From an uncultured Collinsella sp. (lineage in GTDB: Bacteria > Actinomycetota > Coriobacteriia > Coriobacteriales > Coriobacteriaceae), in contig USHS01000063.1 of the NCBI GenBank assembly GCA_900554585.1, positions 1 to 7,396 on the forward strand: 7,396 bases of DNA, given 5' to 3'. Position 1 is the first letter of the stretch. The number at the start of each line of letters is the position of its first letter. The notes beneath the pieces are model-generated. The model ran no database searches, was not told where the DNA came from, and was given only the letters and a program-made list of their open reading frames with translations. The position numbers and the translations under genes were made by a program. Of the stretch, positions 1 through 6,566 are shown in pieces.

Positions 1-1
1 G

Positions 2-199
2 CTGCAGAGCGTGTGGGGCTGGGACTTCGATGGCGGCTCGCGTACCGTCGACGTGCACGTGCAGACGCTTCGCCAAAAGCTCGGCGAGCGTGCCGGCGCT
101 ATCGAGACGGTGCGCGGCGTGGGCTATCGCCTGGCGGAGCCTTCCGCCGGTAGCGATACTGAAGATGCCGTCGCTGCGGCAGCAGCATCGGAGGAGTAG
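2..199 (+). CDS. OmpR/PhoB-family response regulator, C-terminal DNA-binding end (partial)
   Basis: This is the last 65 codons of a two-component response regulator; the 5' part, including the phospho-acceptor receiver domain, lies off the left edge. The visible part is the second half of the winged-helix DNA-binding domain: the recognition-helix motif [16 protein letters not shown] followed by the wing hairpin [11 protein letters not shown], both hallmarks of the OmpR/PhoB family. After the wing there is an unusual low-complexity acidic and alanine-rich tail of about 20 residues (ending AAAAASEE). The stop codon lies 3 bases before the start of the histidine kinase, so the two are almost certainly co-transcribed and form a cognate pair. 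The regulator would bind direct repeats upstream of target promoters. The stimulus cannot be read from this fragment; a phosphate-type role is only suggested by the PhoR-like partner. Confidence 0.92.
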   Translation: MQSVWGWDFDGGSRTVDVHVQTLRQKLGERAGAIETVRGVGYRLAEPSAGSDTEDAVAAAAASEE

Positions 200-202
200 T
201 CC

Positions 203-1627
203 GTGGTCTTTGCCCCTCAGGGAAAACACACGCTCTCGCATCGCGTGTTTGCGACGATTTTTATCTGTGCCATGGCGGTGATTGTCGCCTTTACGGTGTT
301 GGGCGCGTTCTTTGTGCAAAACACTTTGGCAGACGCGACGAGCGCCAACCTTTCGCAAGAAACCGAGCTTATTGCCGCCGCCTTAAACGAGCAGAAGGAA
401 CCCATCGCATTCTTGCGAAGTCTCGATCGCGAGGACCTGCGCATTACGTTGATCAACAAAGACGGCTCGGTTGCCTACGACAACGAGGCGTCTCCTTCCA
501 TGTTGCCCAACCATGGCGATCGCCCCGAGGTCGTTGAGGCCCTTGAGAGCGGTTCGGGCTCCGCGGAGCGCTCGAGCGCCACGCTCGACGAGATTATGCT
601 ATATCGCGCCGTCGCCCTTGATAACGGTCAGGTCGTTCGTTTGGCACAGGCTCAGCCTGGCGTTGCGGCGATTTTGCTCTCGTTGGTGGCGCCGATGCTG
701 CTTATCGCGGTGGCGGGCGCGGTGCTCTCGTTTTTTCTTGCGCGCCGCGAATCCCGTGCCATCATTGCGCCGCTGCAGGAGGTCGATTTGGACCACCCGC
801 GCCGTAGCTATGAACATGCCTACGCCGAGATGGTTCCCATGCTCGAGCGCATTGAGTCGCAGCGCCAGGAGCTTAAACGCCAGATGGCGGTGCTGGCCGA
901 TAACGACCGCATGCGTCGCGAGTTCACGGCCAATATCACTCATGAGCTCAAGACCCCGCTTACCGCGATTTCGGGCTACGCCGAGCTTATTGCAAACGGC
1001 ATGGTCGAGGGCGAGGACGATCTGCGCAACTTTGGCGGTCGCATCTATCGCGAGGCAGGCCGTCTAGCAGCGCTGGTAAACGACATCTTGACGTTGTCTA
1101 ACCTGGACGAGGCCGAGCGCGCGACCGAGGGCGAGGCAGTGCCTATTGGTTCCACGGAACCCATTGAGCTCTCGCGCGCTATTACGACGGTGGAGCAGCG
1201 CCTTGAGCAGGTCGCCCGACAGTCGGACGTGACCATCGTGCGCAAGACGAAGCCCGTTGTGGTCGAAGGTGTGCCACGCCTGATCGACGAGCTGATTTAT
1301 AACCTGGCCAGTAACGCTATTCGCTATAACCAGCCCGGTGGCACGGTTACGCTTCGATGTGGGACCAATGATGAGGGCCATCCGTACCTGACGGTTGCCG
1401 ATACAGGTATCGGCATCGCGCCCGAGGAGCGGGGCAAGGTGTTCGAGCGCTTCTATCGCGTGGACAAGAGCCGCTCCAAGGCACGTGGCGGAACAGGCTT
1501 GGGTCTGGCCATCGTTAAGCATGCCGCCGTGTATCACCATGCTTCGCTCGACCTATCGAGCGAGCTGGGTGTGGGGACTACCATCACGGTGACGTTTCCC
1601 GTACAGCAGGACGAATCATTTGCGTAG
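203..1627 (+). CDS. Membrane sensor histidine kinase, PhoR-like
   Basis: A 474-residue sensor kinase that autophosphorylates on histidine and passes the phosphate to the regulator encoded just upstream. Visible order: short cytoplasmic N-terminus; TM1 about 15-38; extracytoplasmic sensor of about 115 residues; TM2 about 157-180; a short linker (IIAPLQEVDLDHP, then YAEMVPMLERIESQ) resembling a shortened HAMP; HisKA with H-box FTANITHELKTPL (His247); N-box around LASNAIRYN (N367/N371); G1 box DTGIGI (D400); F-box FERFYRVDKSRS; G2 box GGTGLGLA (429 on). All catalytic motifs are intact. The GTG start at 203 is favoured because GGAGGAG at 190-196 sits 6 bases upstream; the Shine-Dalgarno overlaps the end of the regulator gene, implying translational coupling. 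A PhoR-type (phosphate) assignment is plausible from architecture, but no pst/phoU genes are visible, so the signal is unproven. Confidence 0.95.
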   Translation: MVFAPQGKHTLSHRVFATIFICAMAVIVAFTVLGAFFVQNTLADATSANLSQETELIAAALNEQKEPIAFLRSLDREDLRITLINKDGSVAYDNEASPSMLPNHGDRPEVVEALESGSGSAERSSATLDEIMLYRAVALDNGQVVRLAQAQPGVAAILLSLVAPMLLIAVAGAVLSFFLARRESRAIIAPLQEVDLDHPRRSYEHAYAEMVPMLERIESQRQELKRQMAVLADNDRMRREFTANITHELKTPLTAISGYAELIANGMVEGEDDLRNFGGRIYREAGRLAALVNDILTLSNLDEAERATEGEAVPIGSTEPIELSRAITTVEQRLEQVARQSDVTIVRKTKPVVVEGVPRLIDELIYNLASNAIRYNQPGGTVTLRCGTNDEGHPYLTVADTGIGIAPEERGKVFERFYRVDKSRSKARGGTGLGLAIVKHAAVYHHASLDLSSELGVGTTITVTFPVQQDESFA

Positions 1628-1651
1628 CAATGCAGCAAACGTGTTGTTTTG

Positions 1652-1686
1652 ACGCCGCACCGGGGTTGCCGATGCGGCGTTATTAT
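1652..1686 (+). terminator. Probable intrinsic terminator after the two-component operon
   Basis: A 12-bp inverted repeat, ACGCCGCACCGG (1652-1663) with CCGATGCGGCGT (1669-1680), has one C/A mismatch and a 5-nt loop. It is followed by a moderately T-rich TATTATT. It begins 24 bases after the histidine kinase stop. The interrupted U-tract makes it weaker than a textbook example, but stem strength and position suit termination of the regulator-kinase transcript. Confidence 0.65.
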
Positions 1687-1695
1687 TGCGCAACA

Positions 1696-1756
1696 TTGCC
1701 GTATGTGCTGTATCTTATGTATAGAGTTCGGACTTGGCAAAAAGATGCGATATGAT
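1696..1756 (+). promoter_or_regulatory. Possible promoter region for the phosphotyrosine operon
   Basis: This AT-richer stretch lies between the terminator and the CpsC-like gene. Two weak sigma-A-type arrangements can be drawn: TTGCCG (1696-1701), 18 bp, then TATAGA (1720-1725); or TTCGGA (1727-1732), 18 bp, then TATGAT (1751-1756). Neither is close to consensus, so only the region is called, not a start site. The gene start at 1804 has a clear Shine-Dalgarno, GAAAGG, at 1790-1795. Confidence 0.35.
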
Positions 1757-1778
1757 ACGAGTAGTTTTGTCGATATGA
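1748..1778 (+). repeat. Perfect 8-bp direct repeat upstream of the CpsC-like gene
   Basis: CGATATGA occurs at 1748-1755 and again at 1771-1778, 23 bp apart start to start, about two helical turns. The first copy overlaps the possible -10 TATGAT. Two same-face half-sites are the layout used by dimeric activators such as OmpR-family regulators, but this could be chance; no known operator is recognised. Confidence 0.35.
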
Positions 1779-1803
1779 ACTAGGGAAATGAAAGGCAAGC
1801 TGC

Positions 1804-2460
1804 ATGACCCTTCTCGAACTGTTCCAGCTGCTTAAAAAGCACCTCAAGCTGGTCATCGCCCTTCCGGTGATTTGCGCGGTCGCCATGGGCATCGTGTCCT
1901 TCACCATGATGGACAACACCTACACCGCTACGACGAGCATGTACGTTCTCGCCAAGACCGACGATAGCAGCCAGATGAGCTACACCGATCTTTCGGCGAG
2001 TCAGATGCTTTCCAACGATATCGCCACGCTGCTCGATAGCGATAGCGTTAAGGGCGGTGCTGCCAAGGATCTGGGCCTCGCCGATCTCGGCGACTACAAG
2101 ATTTCAGTCTCCTCCGAGACCACGACGCGCGTCATCACGCTTTCGGTGACGGGCACCGATGCCGAGGAGACGGCGGAGGTGGCAAGGGCCATGGCCAGCT
2201 CGGTGAGCACGGTCGCCCAGAATGTCGGTGCCGCTCAGAGCATCAACGTTATTGATAAGGCTAAGACCCCCGAAGCTCCCAGCGGCCCCAAGCGCACGCT
2301 GTACGTCGCCGTTGCGTTCCTCGCCGGTATCTTTATCGCAGTTGCCTATGTCGTTTTGGCGGATATGCTCAACACGCGCATCCGCGGTGTCGAAGAGGCA
2401 GAAGAGCTCCTTGGTATTCCCGTTGTCGGCCGAATTCCGGCTATGAAAGGTGGTAAATAG
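1804..2460 (+). CDS. CpsC/CapA/YwqC-type polysaccharide co-polymerase and BY-kinase adaptor (Wzz family)
   Basis: A 218-residue membrane protein of the chain-length-determinant family. In Gram-positive bacteria these proteins form the membrane half of a split tyrosine kinase and set polysaccharide chain length while activating the cytoplasmic kinase. Visible: cytoplasmic N-terminus LLELFQLLKKHLK; TM1 about 16-34; extracytoplasmic domain about 35-165 starting with YTATTSMYV; proline-bearing stretch PEAPSGPKR just before TM2, typical of the family; TM2 about 166-186; cytoplasmic tail about 187-218 (MLNTRIRGVEEAEELLGIP...), the part expected to contact the kinase. The start is fixed by GAAAGG 8 bases upstream of ATG. 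The kinase gene begins 2 bases after the stop, so the two are translationally coupled. Length is normal for the Gram-positive short form. Confidence 0.93.
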   Translation: MTLLELFQLLKKHLKLVIALPVICAVAMGIVSFTMMDNTYTATTSMYVLAKTDDSSQMSYTDLSASQMLSNDIATLLDSDSVKGGAAKDLGLADLGDYKISVSSETTTRVITLSVTGTDAEETAEVARAMASSVSTVAQNVGAAQSINVIDKAKTPEAPSGPKRTLYVAVAFLAGIFIAVAYVVLADMLNTRIRGVEEAEELLGIPVVGRIPAMKGGK

Positions 2461-2462
2461 GC

Positions 2463-3200
2463 ATGGCTAAGGCAAAGAACACCGATAAGCTCGTTGTACA
2501 GAATGCCGCCAAGACCCTTCTGGCCAACATCCGCTTTGCGAGCGTGGACGACCCCATTCGCACCATCACCGTTACCTCCTCGATTCCCAATGAGGGCAAG
2601 TCTACGGTTGCCATTAACCTTGCTCAGGCAATCGCCACGAGCGGCAAGAGCGTTCTGCTGGTCGAGGGAGATATGCGTCGCAGGTCTCTTTCCGACATGC
2701 TTGGTGTCCGTTCGCATGGCGGACTCTACGCAGTCCTGTCCGAGCAGATTTCCATCGACCAGGCAATCGTCGAGACGGGTCAGAAGAACTTCTACTTCCT
2801 CGATGCGGAGCCTCACATTCCCAATCCTGCTGACATCATCGTGTCTCACCGTTTTGCCAAGCTGGTTAAGGCGCTGTCTGCCAAGTTCCAGTATGTCATC
2901 TTCGATGCTCCTCCGGTCGGCACCTTCATCGATGCTGCCGAGATCGCCAGCCTGACTGACGGCACGCTGTTTGTGGTGCGCGAAGACTTCACCAAGCGCG
3001 AGGAGGCACTCAACGCCATCGCTCAGCTTAAGAAGTCCGAGAAGGTCAAGCTCATCGGTACCGTCATGAATTGCTGCGAGACCGAGACCAGCGAGTATTA
3101 CTATTCTTACTACACCAAGGACGGTAAGAAGGTAAAGAACGGTTCCGCTGCTCAGGGTGCTTCTAAAAAGGGGATCTTTACCAACCGGGCAAACGTTTAG
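2463..3200 (+). CDS. CpsD/CapB/YwqD-type bacterial tyrosine kinase (BY-kinase)
   Basis: A 245-residue cytoplasmic P-loop kinase, expected to be activated by the preceding adaptor and to autophosphorylate on C-terminal tyrosines, controlling polysaccharide polymerisation or export. Visible: Walker A SSIPNEGKST (39-48, Lys46); Walker A' VLLVEGDMRRRS (64-75, Asp70); Walker B VIFDAPP (145-151, Asp148); tyrosine cluster EYYYSYYTK (211-219, five tyrosines), followed by a 26-residue basic tail. Two deviations from the family stand out. The first Asp of the canonical DxDxR in Walker A' is Glu (EGDMR). The N-terminal oligomerisation motif EX2RX2R, normally in a context like EAYRTLRTN, reads NAAKTLLAN (14-22), so all three key residues are changed. 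AAAGGTGG ends 9 bases before the ATG. Family identity is secure; full activity is inferred. Confidence 0.95.
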   Translation: MAKAKNTDKLVVQNAAKTLLANIRFASVDDPIRTITVTSSIPNEGKSTVAINLAQAIATSGKSVLLVEGDMRRRSLSDMLGVRSHGGLYAVLSEQISIDQAIVETGQKNFYFLDAEPHIPNPADIIVSHRFAKLVKALSAKFQYVIFDAPPVGTFIDAAEIASLTDGTLFVVREDFTKREEALNAIAQLKKSEKVKLIGTVMNCCETETSEYYYSYYTKDGKKVKNGSAAQGASKKGIFTNRANV

Positions 3201-3217
3201 TTGATTAAGGCCGACCT

Positions 3218-3868
3218 ATGCGTGACATTCATTGCCATATCTTGCCGGGTGTAGACGACGGCGCTGCCGATCTTGATGAGAGCTTGGCGATGCTTGCGGC
3301 TGCCAAACAGGCTGGCGTAACCAGAATTGTCTGCACCCCGCACTGCCGAGATCCCTATTTTGACTACGACAAGATGTGGGATGCCTTTGAGTTATTGCGG
3401 GATAACGCAGATGGTTTTCCGCTTCAGATGGGCTTTGAGGTCAACCACCGAAAGCTTGTCGAGCTGGGCATCGACGCCGCAGAATACCTGCATTTCGATG
3501 GCACCAATGAGTTTCTGCTTGAGCTTTCGACGCATGCTGATGCGTATGCGTTTAGAGAGTACGAGAACACGATTTACGATTTGCAGTGTCGTGGCTACCA
3601 GGTGATCATCGCTCATCCTGAGCGCTATCGTGCGGTTCAAAAGGATGTAAGCGTGGCGGAGCGCCTGGTCGATATGGGCTGCAAGCTGCAGGCTTCGGCG
3701 GACTTTATCGCCGGCGGTCGATTTGGTCGCGAGAAAAAGCCGGCACAGCGCCTGTTCGATCAGAACCTGTACAGCTTCATCGCGAGCGATGCCCATAACG
3801 TGGGTCATTACGACTGCCTGGCGAAGGCTCGCGCGAAGTTTAGCGTGCGCGGAGCTCATTTTCGCTAA
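3218..3868 (+). CDS. CpsB/YwqE-type PHP-domain protein tyrosine phosphatase
   Basis: A 216-residue metal-dependent phosphatase that removes phosphate from the tyrosine cluster of CpsD-type kinases, completing the on/off cycle. PHP metal-ligand motifs are all visible: DIHCHILPGVDDGA (His5, His7, Asp13/14), TPHCRDP (His42), MGFEVN (Glu74), LLELST (Glu102), IAHPERYR (His133) and IASDAHN (Asp191, His193). The ATG at 3218 gives the family's usual N-terminus, with a weak AAGG 7 bases upstream and 17 bp after the kinase stop. The C-terminus is short: only 23 residues follow the SDAH motif, where relatives such as pneumococcal CpsB have over 40, including an NP-containing helix. A one-base frame change near 3839 would give a more family-like but still short end. 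The active site is complete, so activity is expected. Confidence 0.94.
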   Translation: MRDIHCHILPGVDDGAADLDESLAMLAAAKQAGVTRIVCTPHCRDPYFDYDKMWDAFELLRDNADGFPLQMGFEVNHRKLVELGIDAAEYLHFDGTNEFLLELSTHADAYAFREYENTIYDLQCRGYQVIIAHPERYRAVQKDVSVAERLVDMGCKLQASADFIAGGRFGREKKPAQRLFDQNLYSFIASDAHNVGHYDCLAKARAKFSVRGAHFR

Positions 3869-3907
3869 TATCTGTCCCTAACGTTCGCATTGAATGAAAG
3901 GGCAGCC

Positions 3908-4408
3908 ATGGATATCCAACTTAAGACGGGATGCTTTGATGACGCGGCGTTGGTGCGCCGCGTCGTATTTATGGACGAGCAGGGCTACGAGAATGAGTTC
4001 GACGCTATCGACGAGGATCCGAACTGCATTCATGTGACGCTCTATGTAGACGGCGAGCTTGCCGGTTGCTCGCGCGTGTTTCCCGAAGAGCTTGAGCGTG
4101 CGGCAGATTCAGAGGCTCCGGTTTCGCCGGCATGCGACATGGACGAAGGCGTTGCGGCGGGGGAGACCTACATCATGGGGCGCGTCGCCGTGCTGCCGGC
4201 TATGCGTCGTCGCGGACTGGCGAGTGCGATCGTCGAGGCCAGTGCTGCGTGTGCACGCAATGCCGGCGCTAAGCTTATTAAGCTGCATGCGCAGGAATAC
4301 GTGCTGCCGCTCTATGCAAAGGCGGGCTACACGCAAATTGCCCCGGTAGATTACGAAGACGAGGGCCAACCCCATGTCTGGATGGCCAAGCGCGTAGATG
4401 GCAGATAG
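3908..4408 (+). CDS. GNAT-family N-acetyltransferase, ElaA/YjcF-like
   Basis: A 166-residue acetyl-CoA-dependent transferase; the substrate cannot be told from sequence. N-terminal VRRVVFMDEQGYENEFD and DEDPNCIHVTLY match the ElaA/YjcF style (R..VF..EQG...E.D..D....H). Motif A is MGRVAVLPAMRRRGLASAIV (from residue 90), containing the acetyl-CoA pyrophosphate-binding R/QxxGxG/A as RRRGLA. Then KLHAQEYVLPLYAKAGY and a QPHVWMAK ending follow the family pattern. I chose ATG 3908 rather than the in-frame TTG at 3890: GAAAGGG at 3896-3902 is well placed for 3908, and translation from 3890 would run through that site. It lies 39 bp after the phosphatase gene on the same strand and may share its transcript, but no functional link to polysaccharide is evident. 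Confidence 0.88.
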   Translation: MDIQLKTGCFDDAALVRRVVFMDEQGYENEFDAIDEDPNCIHVTLYVDGELAGCSRVFPEELERAADSEAPVSPACDMDEGVAAGETYIMGRVAVLPAMRRRGLASAIVEASAACARNAGAKLIKLHAQEYVLPLYAKAGYTQIAPVDYEDEGQPHVWMAKRVDGR

Positions 4409-4446
4409 GGACGTTCCTTTTCTGCCGGCGGTTGGGGACACTCCTT
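4408..4446 (+). repeat. Short imperfect direct repeat, REP-like intergenic motif
   Basis: GGGACGTTCCTT (4408-4419) and GGGACACTCCTT (4435-4446) match at 10 of 12 positions with a 27-bp period, directly after the acetyltransferase stop. The first copy is itself near-palindromic around ACGT. A related string, TGTCCCTAACGTTC, occurs at 3873-3886 region in the gap before the acetyltransferase. This resembles dispersed intergenic repeat units, but copy number outside the window is unknown. Confidence 0.35.
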
Positions 4447-4451
4447 GGCAA

Positions 4452-4481
4452 TTGACGCATTGGAGCGCTCGGACATACAGT
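4452..4481 (+). promoter_or_regulatory. Possible htpG promoter
   Basis: TTGACG (4452-4457), 18-bp spacer, then TACAGT (4476-4481) form a fair sigma-A-like promoter; the start would fall near 4488, giving a leader of about 120 nt. The spacer holds a perfect palindrome GAGCGCTC (4463-4470), and the -10 overlaps the left arm of an inverted repeat ACATACAG (4473-4480) with CCGTATGT (4491-4498), 7 of 8 paired. Either could be an operator. A second AT-rich candidate, TATAAA at 4519-4524, has no good -35. No CIRCE (TTAGCACTC-N9-GAGTGCTAA) or HAIR (CTTGAGT-N7-ACTCAAG) element is seen. Confidence 0.42.
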
Positions 4482-4555
4482 TTTTCGATTCCGTATGTAT
4501 ATATGCGCGTTAATGGGTTATAAAATCTAAGTCTGAACATAGCAGGTCTGCGATG

Positions 4556-4580
4556 CGGCTCGGGCGACCGGGCCGTTTTT
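4556..4580 (+). terminator. Strong intrinsic terminator hairpin in the htpG leader
   Basis: CGGCTCGG (4556-4563) pairs fully with CCGGGCCG (4568-4575), with one G-U wobble, across a GCGA (GNRA) tetraloop, and is followed at once by TTTTT (4576-4580). This is a textbook intrinsic terminator. It lies 148 bp after the acetyltransferase stop and only 30 bp before the htpG ATG. There is no room for a promoter between it and the Shine-Dalgarno (GAAAGGA, 4598-4604), so transcripts reaching htpG should pass through it. It may end the upstream operon, act as an attenuator of htpG, or both. Confidence 0.78.
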
Positions 4581-4610
4581 GCGGACAGGGGTAGCGCGAA
4601 AGGACTGCAC

Positions 4611-6530
4611 ATGCGTCAATTTAAGACCGAGAGCAAAAAACTGCTCGACCTCATGATCAACTCCATTTACACCAATAAGGAAATCTTCCTGCGCGAGCTT
4701 ATCTCCAACGCGAGCGATGCCGTCGACAAGCTCAACTTTAAGAGCCTTCAGGATCCGAGTGTCAAGCTCGACCAGGGTGACCTGGCCATTCGTGTCTCCT
4801 TTGATAAAGATGCCCGCACCATCACTATTTCGGATAACGGTATCGGCATGACCGCCGAGGAGCTCGAGCGCAACCTGGGCACCATCGCCCATTCCGGCTC
4901 CGAGGAGTTTAAGACCGAGAACGCCGAGCAGCAGGGTTCGGATGTCGACATCATCGGCCAGTTTGGCGTGGGCTTCTACTCGGCCTTTATGGTCGCCAGC
5001 CATGTGAAGGTCGTGAGCCGCGCCTATGGCGAGGATGTCGCCCATGTGTGGGAGTCGGACGGTCTTGAGGGCTACACCATCGAGGACGGCGAGCGCGCCG
5101 AGCATGGTACCGACGTTATCCTCACGCTGCGCGAGAACGAGAAACTCGACGCCGATGGCGAGGCTGAGACTTACGATCGCTTCCTGACCGAGTGGGGCCT
5201 CAAGAGCCTGATTCAGCAGTACAGCAACTATGTGCGCTACCCGATTCAGATGATGGTGAGCAAGAGCCGCCAGAAACCCAAGCCCGAGGACGCGCCGGAT
5301 GATTACAAGCCCGAGTACGAGGACTACCAGGAGCTCGAGACCGTCAACTCCATGACGCCGATCTGGAAAAAGCGCAGCTCCGACGTTGAGCAGAAGGATT
5401 ACAACGAGTTCTACAAGTCCACGTTCCACGACTTTGACGACCCTGCGCGCACCATCAGCTTCCATGCTGAGGGCACGCTCGAGTATGACGCCCTGCTGTT
5501 TGTGCCGGGCCGCGCGCCGTTCGATCTGTACAGTAAGGACTACGAGAAGGGCCTGGCGCTCTACAGCTCCAACGTTCTGATCATGGAGAAGTGCGACGAC
5601 CTGCTGCCCGACTACTACAACTTTGTCCGCGGTGTCGTGGATTCCGCCGACGTGTCGCTCAACATCTCGCGCGAGACGCTCCAGCAAGACCGCCAGCTCA
5701 TCGCCATCGAGCGTCGCATCGAGAAGAAGATCAAGCAGGAGCTCGAGAAGCTCTGCAAGGATGACCGCGAGGCCTATGTCGACTTCTTCGGCAAGTTCGG
5801 CCATGTGCTCAAGTACGACATCTACTCGACCTATGGCGCGCGCAAGGACCTGCTGCAGGACCTCGTGGAGTTCCGTTCCGACAAAGAGGGGAAGGACATC
5901 ACGCTCAAGGAATACTGCGACGCCATGCCCGAGTCCCAGAAGCACATTTACTTTGCCACCGGCGACAGCGCAGCGCGCCTTTCGCAGCTTCCGCAGACCC
6001 AGCTGCTGCGTGAACGTGGCTTCGACGTGCTGCTCATGACGGAGCAGGTCGACACGTTCATTCCGCAGACGCTCAATACCTACGCCGAGCATGAGTTCCG
6101 CAACATTCTGACCGACGACCTCGACCTTGCGACCGAGGAGGAGAAAAAAGCCGCCGAGGAGAAGGCCAAGGCCTTCCAGTCCGGCGTGGACTTCCTGAAG
6201 GAGAGCCTCGGTGAGAAGGTCAAGGACGTACGCGTTTCGACGGAGCTGGGCAGCCATGCCGTGACTATGGTCCCGGACGGCGGCATGAGCTTCGAGATGG
6301 AGAAGTACATGCACACGGTCGACCCGTCGTCCGATTATCACTGCGGCCGCATTCTGGAGGTCAACCCGGAGCATCCGCTGCTGCAGCGTCTGTCCGAGAG
6401 CAGGGAATCCGATCCGGAGCGCGCCAAAAAGCTGGCTGAGCTTCTCTACGATCAGGGCCTGCTGATGGCAAACCTCCCGCTCGAAGACCCGACGGCCTAT
6501 ACGGATCTCGTCTGCGAGCTGATCGGCTGA
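4611..6530 (+). CDS. htpG: Molecular chaperone HtpG (bacterial Hsp90)
   Basis: A 639-residue ATP-dependent cytosolic chaperone working as a homodimer on late folding intermediates and stressed proteins, usually with DnaK. N-terminal GHKL ATPase domain: ELISNASDA (catalytic Glu29, Asn33), DNGIGM (75-80), lid GTIAHSGS (90-97), GQFGVGFYSAF (116-126). An acidic linker (about 222-250) precedes the middle domain with TPIWKK, ALLFVPGRAPFD, YSSNVLIMEKC and the ATP-contacting NISRETLQQDR (Asn351, Arg354). The C-terminal dimerisation domain ends LLYDQGLLMANLPLEDPTAY. Length is normal. The start is set by GAAAGGA 6 bases before ATG and by the family N-terminus. Proline codons mix CCG and CCC/CCT over the first two thirds but are all CCG in the last 200 codons, a weak sign that the 3' end could have a different origin. 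No known heat-shock operator is visible upstream. Confidence 0.98.
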   Translation: MRQFKTESKKLLDLMINSIYTNKEIFLRELISNASDAVDKLNFKSLQDPSVKLDQGDLAIRVSFDKDARTITISDNGIGMTAEELERNLGTIAHSGSEEFKTENAEQQGSDVDIIGQFGVGFYSAFMVASHVKVVSRAYGEDVAHVWESDGLEGYTIEDGERAEHGTDVILTLRENEKLDADGEAETYDRFLTEWGLKSLIQQYSNYVRYPIQMMVSKSRQKPKPEDAPDDYKPEYEDYQELETVNSMTPIWKKRSSDVEQKDYNEFYKSTFHDFDDPARTISFHAEGTLEYDALLFVPGRAPFDLYSKDYEKGLALYSSNVLIMEKCDDLLPDYYNFVRGVVDSADVSLNISRETLQQDRQLIAIERRIEKKIKQELEKLCKDDREAYVDFFGKFGHVLKYDIYSTYGARKDLLQDLVEFRSDKEGKDITLKEYCDAMPESQKHIYFATGDSAARLSQLPQTQLLRERGFDVLLMTEQVDTFIPQTLNTYAEHEFRNILTDDLDLATEEEKKAAEEKAKAFQSGVDFLKESLGEKVKDVRVSTELGSHAVTMVPDGGMSFEMEKYMHTVDPSSDYHCGRILEVNPEHPLLQRLSESRESDPERAKKLAELLYDQGLLMANLPLEDPTAYTDLVCELIG

Positions 6531-6566
6531 GCCAAGTCCATCTCTGCGTAAAGCGCGAAACAGAAT

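Noticed and set aside
1064..1540. 158-residue minus-strand frame within the histidine kinase gene
   Set aside because: Overlaps the conserved kinase core in antisense and shows no recognisable motif or ribosome binding site.
1734..1756. TTGGCA (1734-1739) paired with TATGAT (1751-1756) as a promoter
   Set aside because: The spacer is only 11 bp, too short for sigma-A recognition.
3890..3907. Alternative TTG start for the acetyltransferase
   Set aside because: The GAAAGGG ribosome binding site lies inside this extension and is placed for the ATG at 3908.
4409..4610. CIRCE or HAIR heat-shock operator upstream of htpG
   Set aside because: Neither the TTAGCACTC pair nor the CTTGAGT/ACTCAAG pair is present on either strand.
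4527..6374. 615-residue open frame on the minus strand opposite htpG
   Set aside because: Rich in Leu/Val/His/Gly repeats with no family motifs, exactly antisense to a highly conserved gene; an effect of high-GC codon bias.
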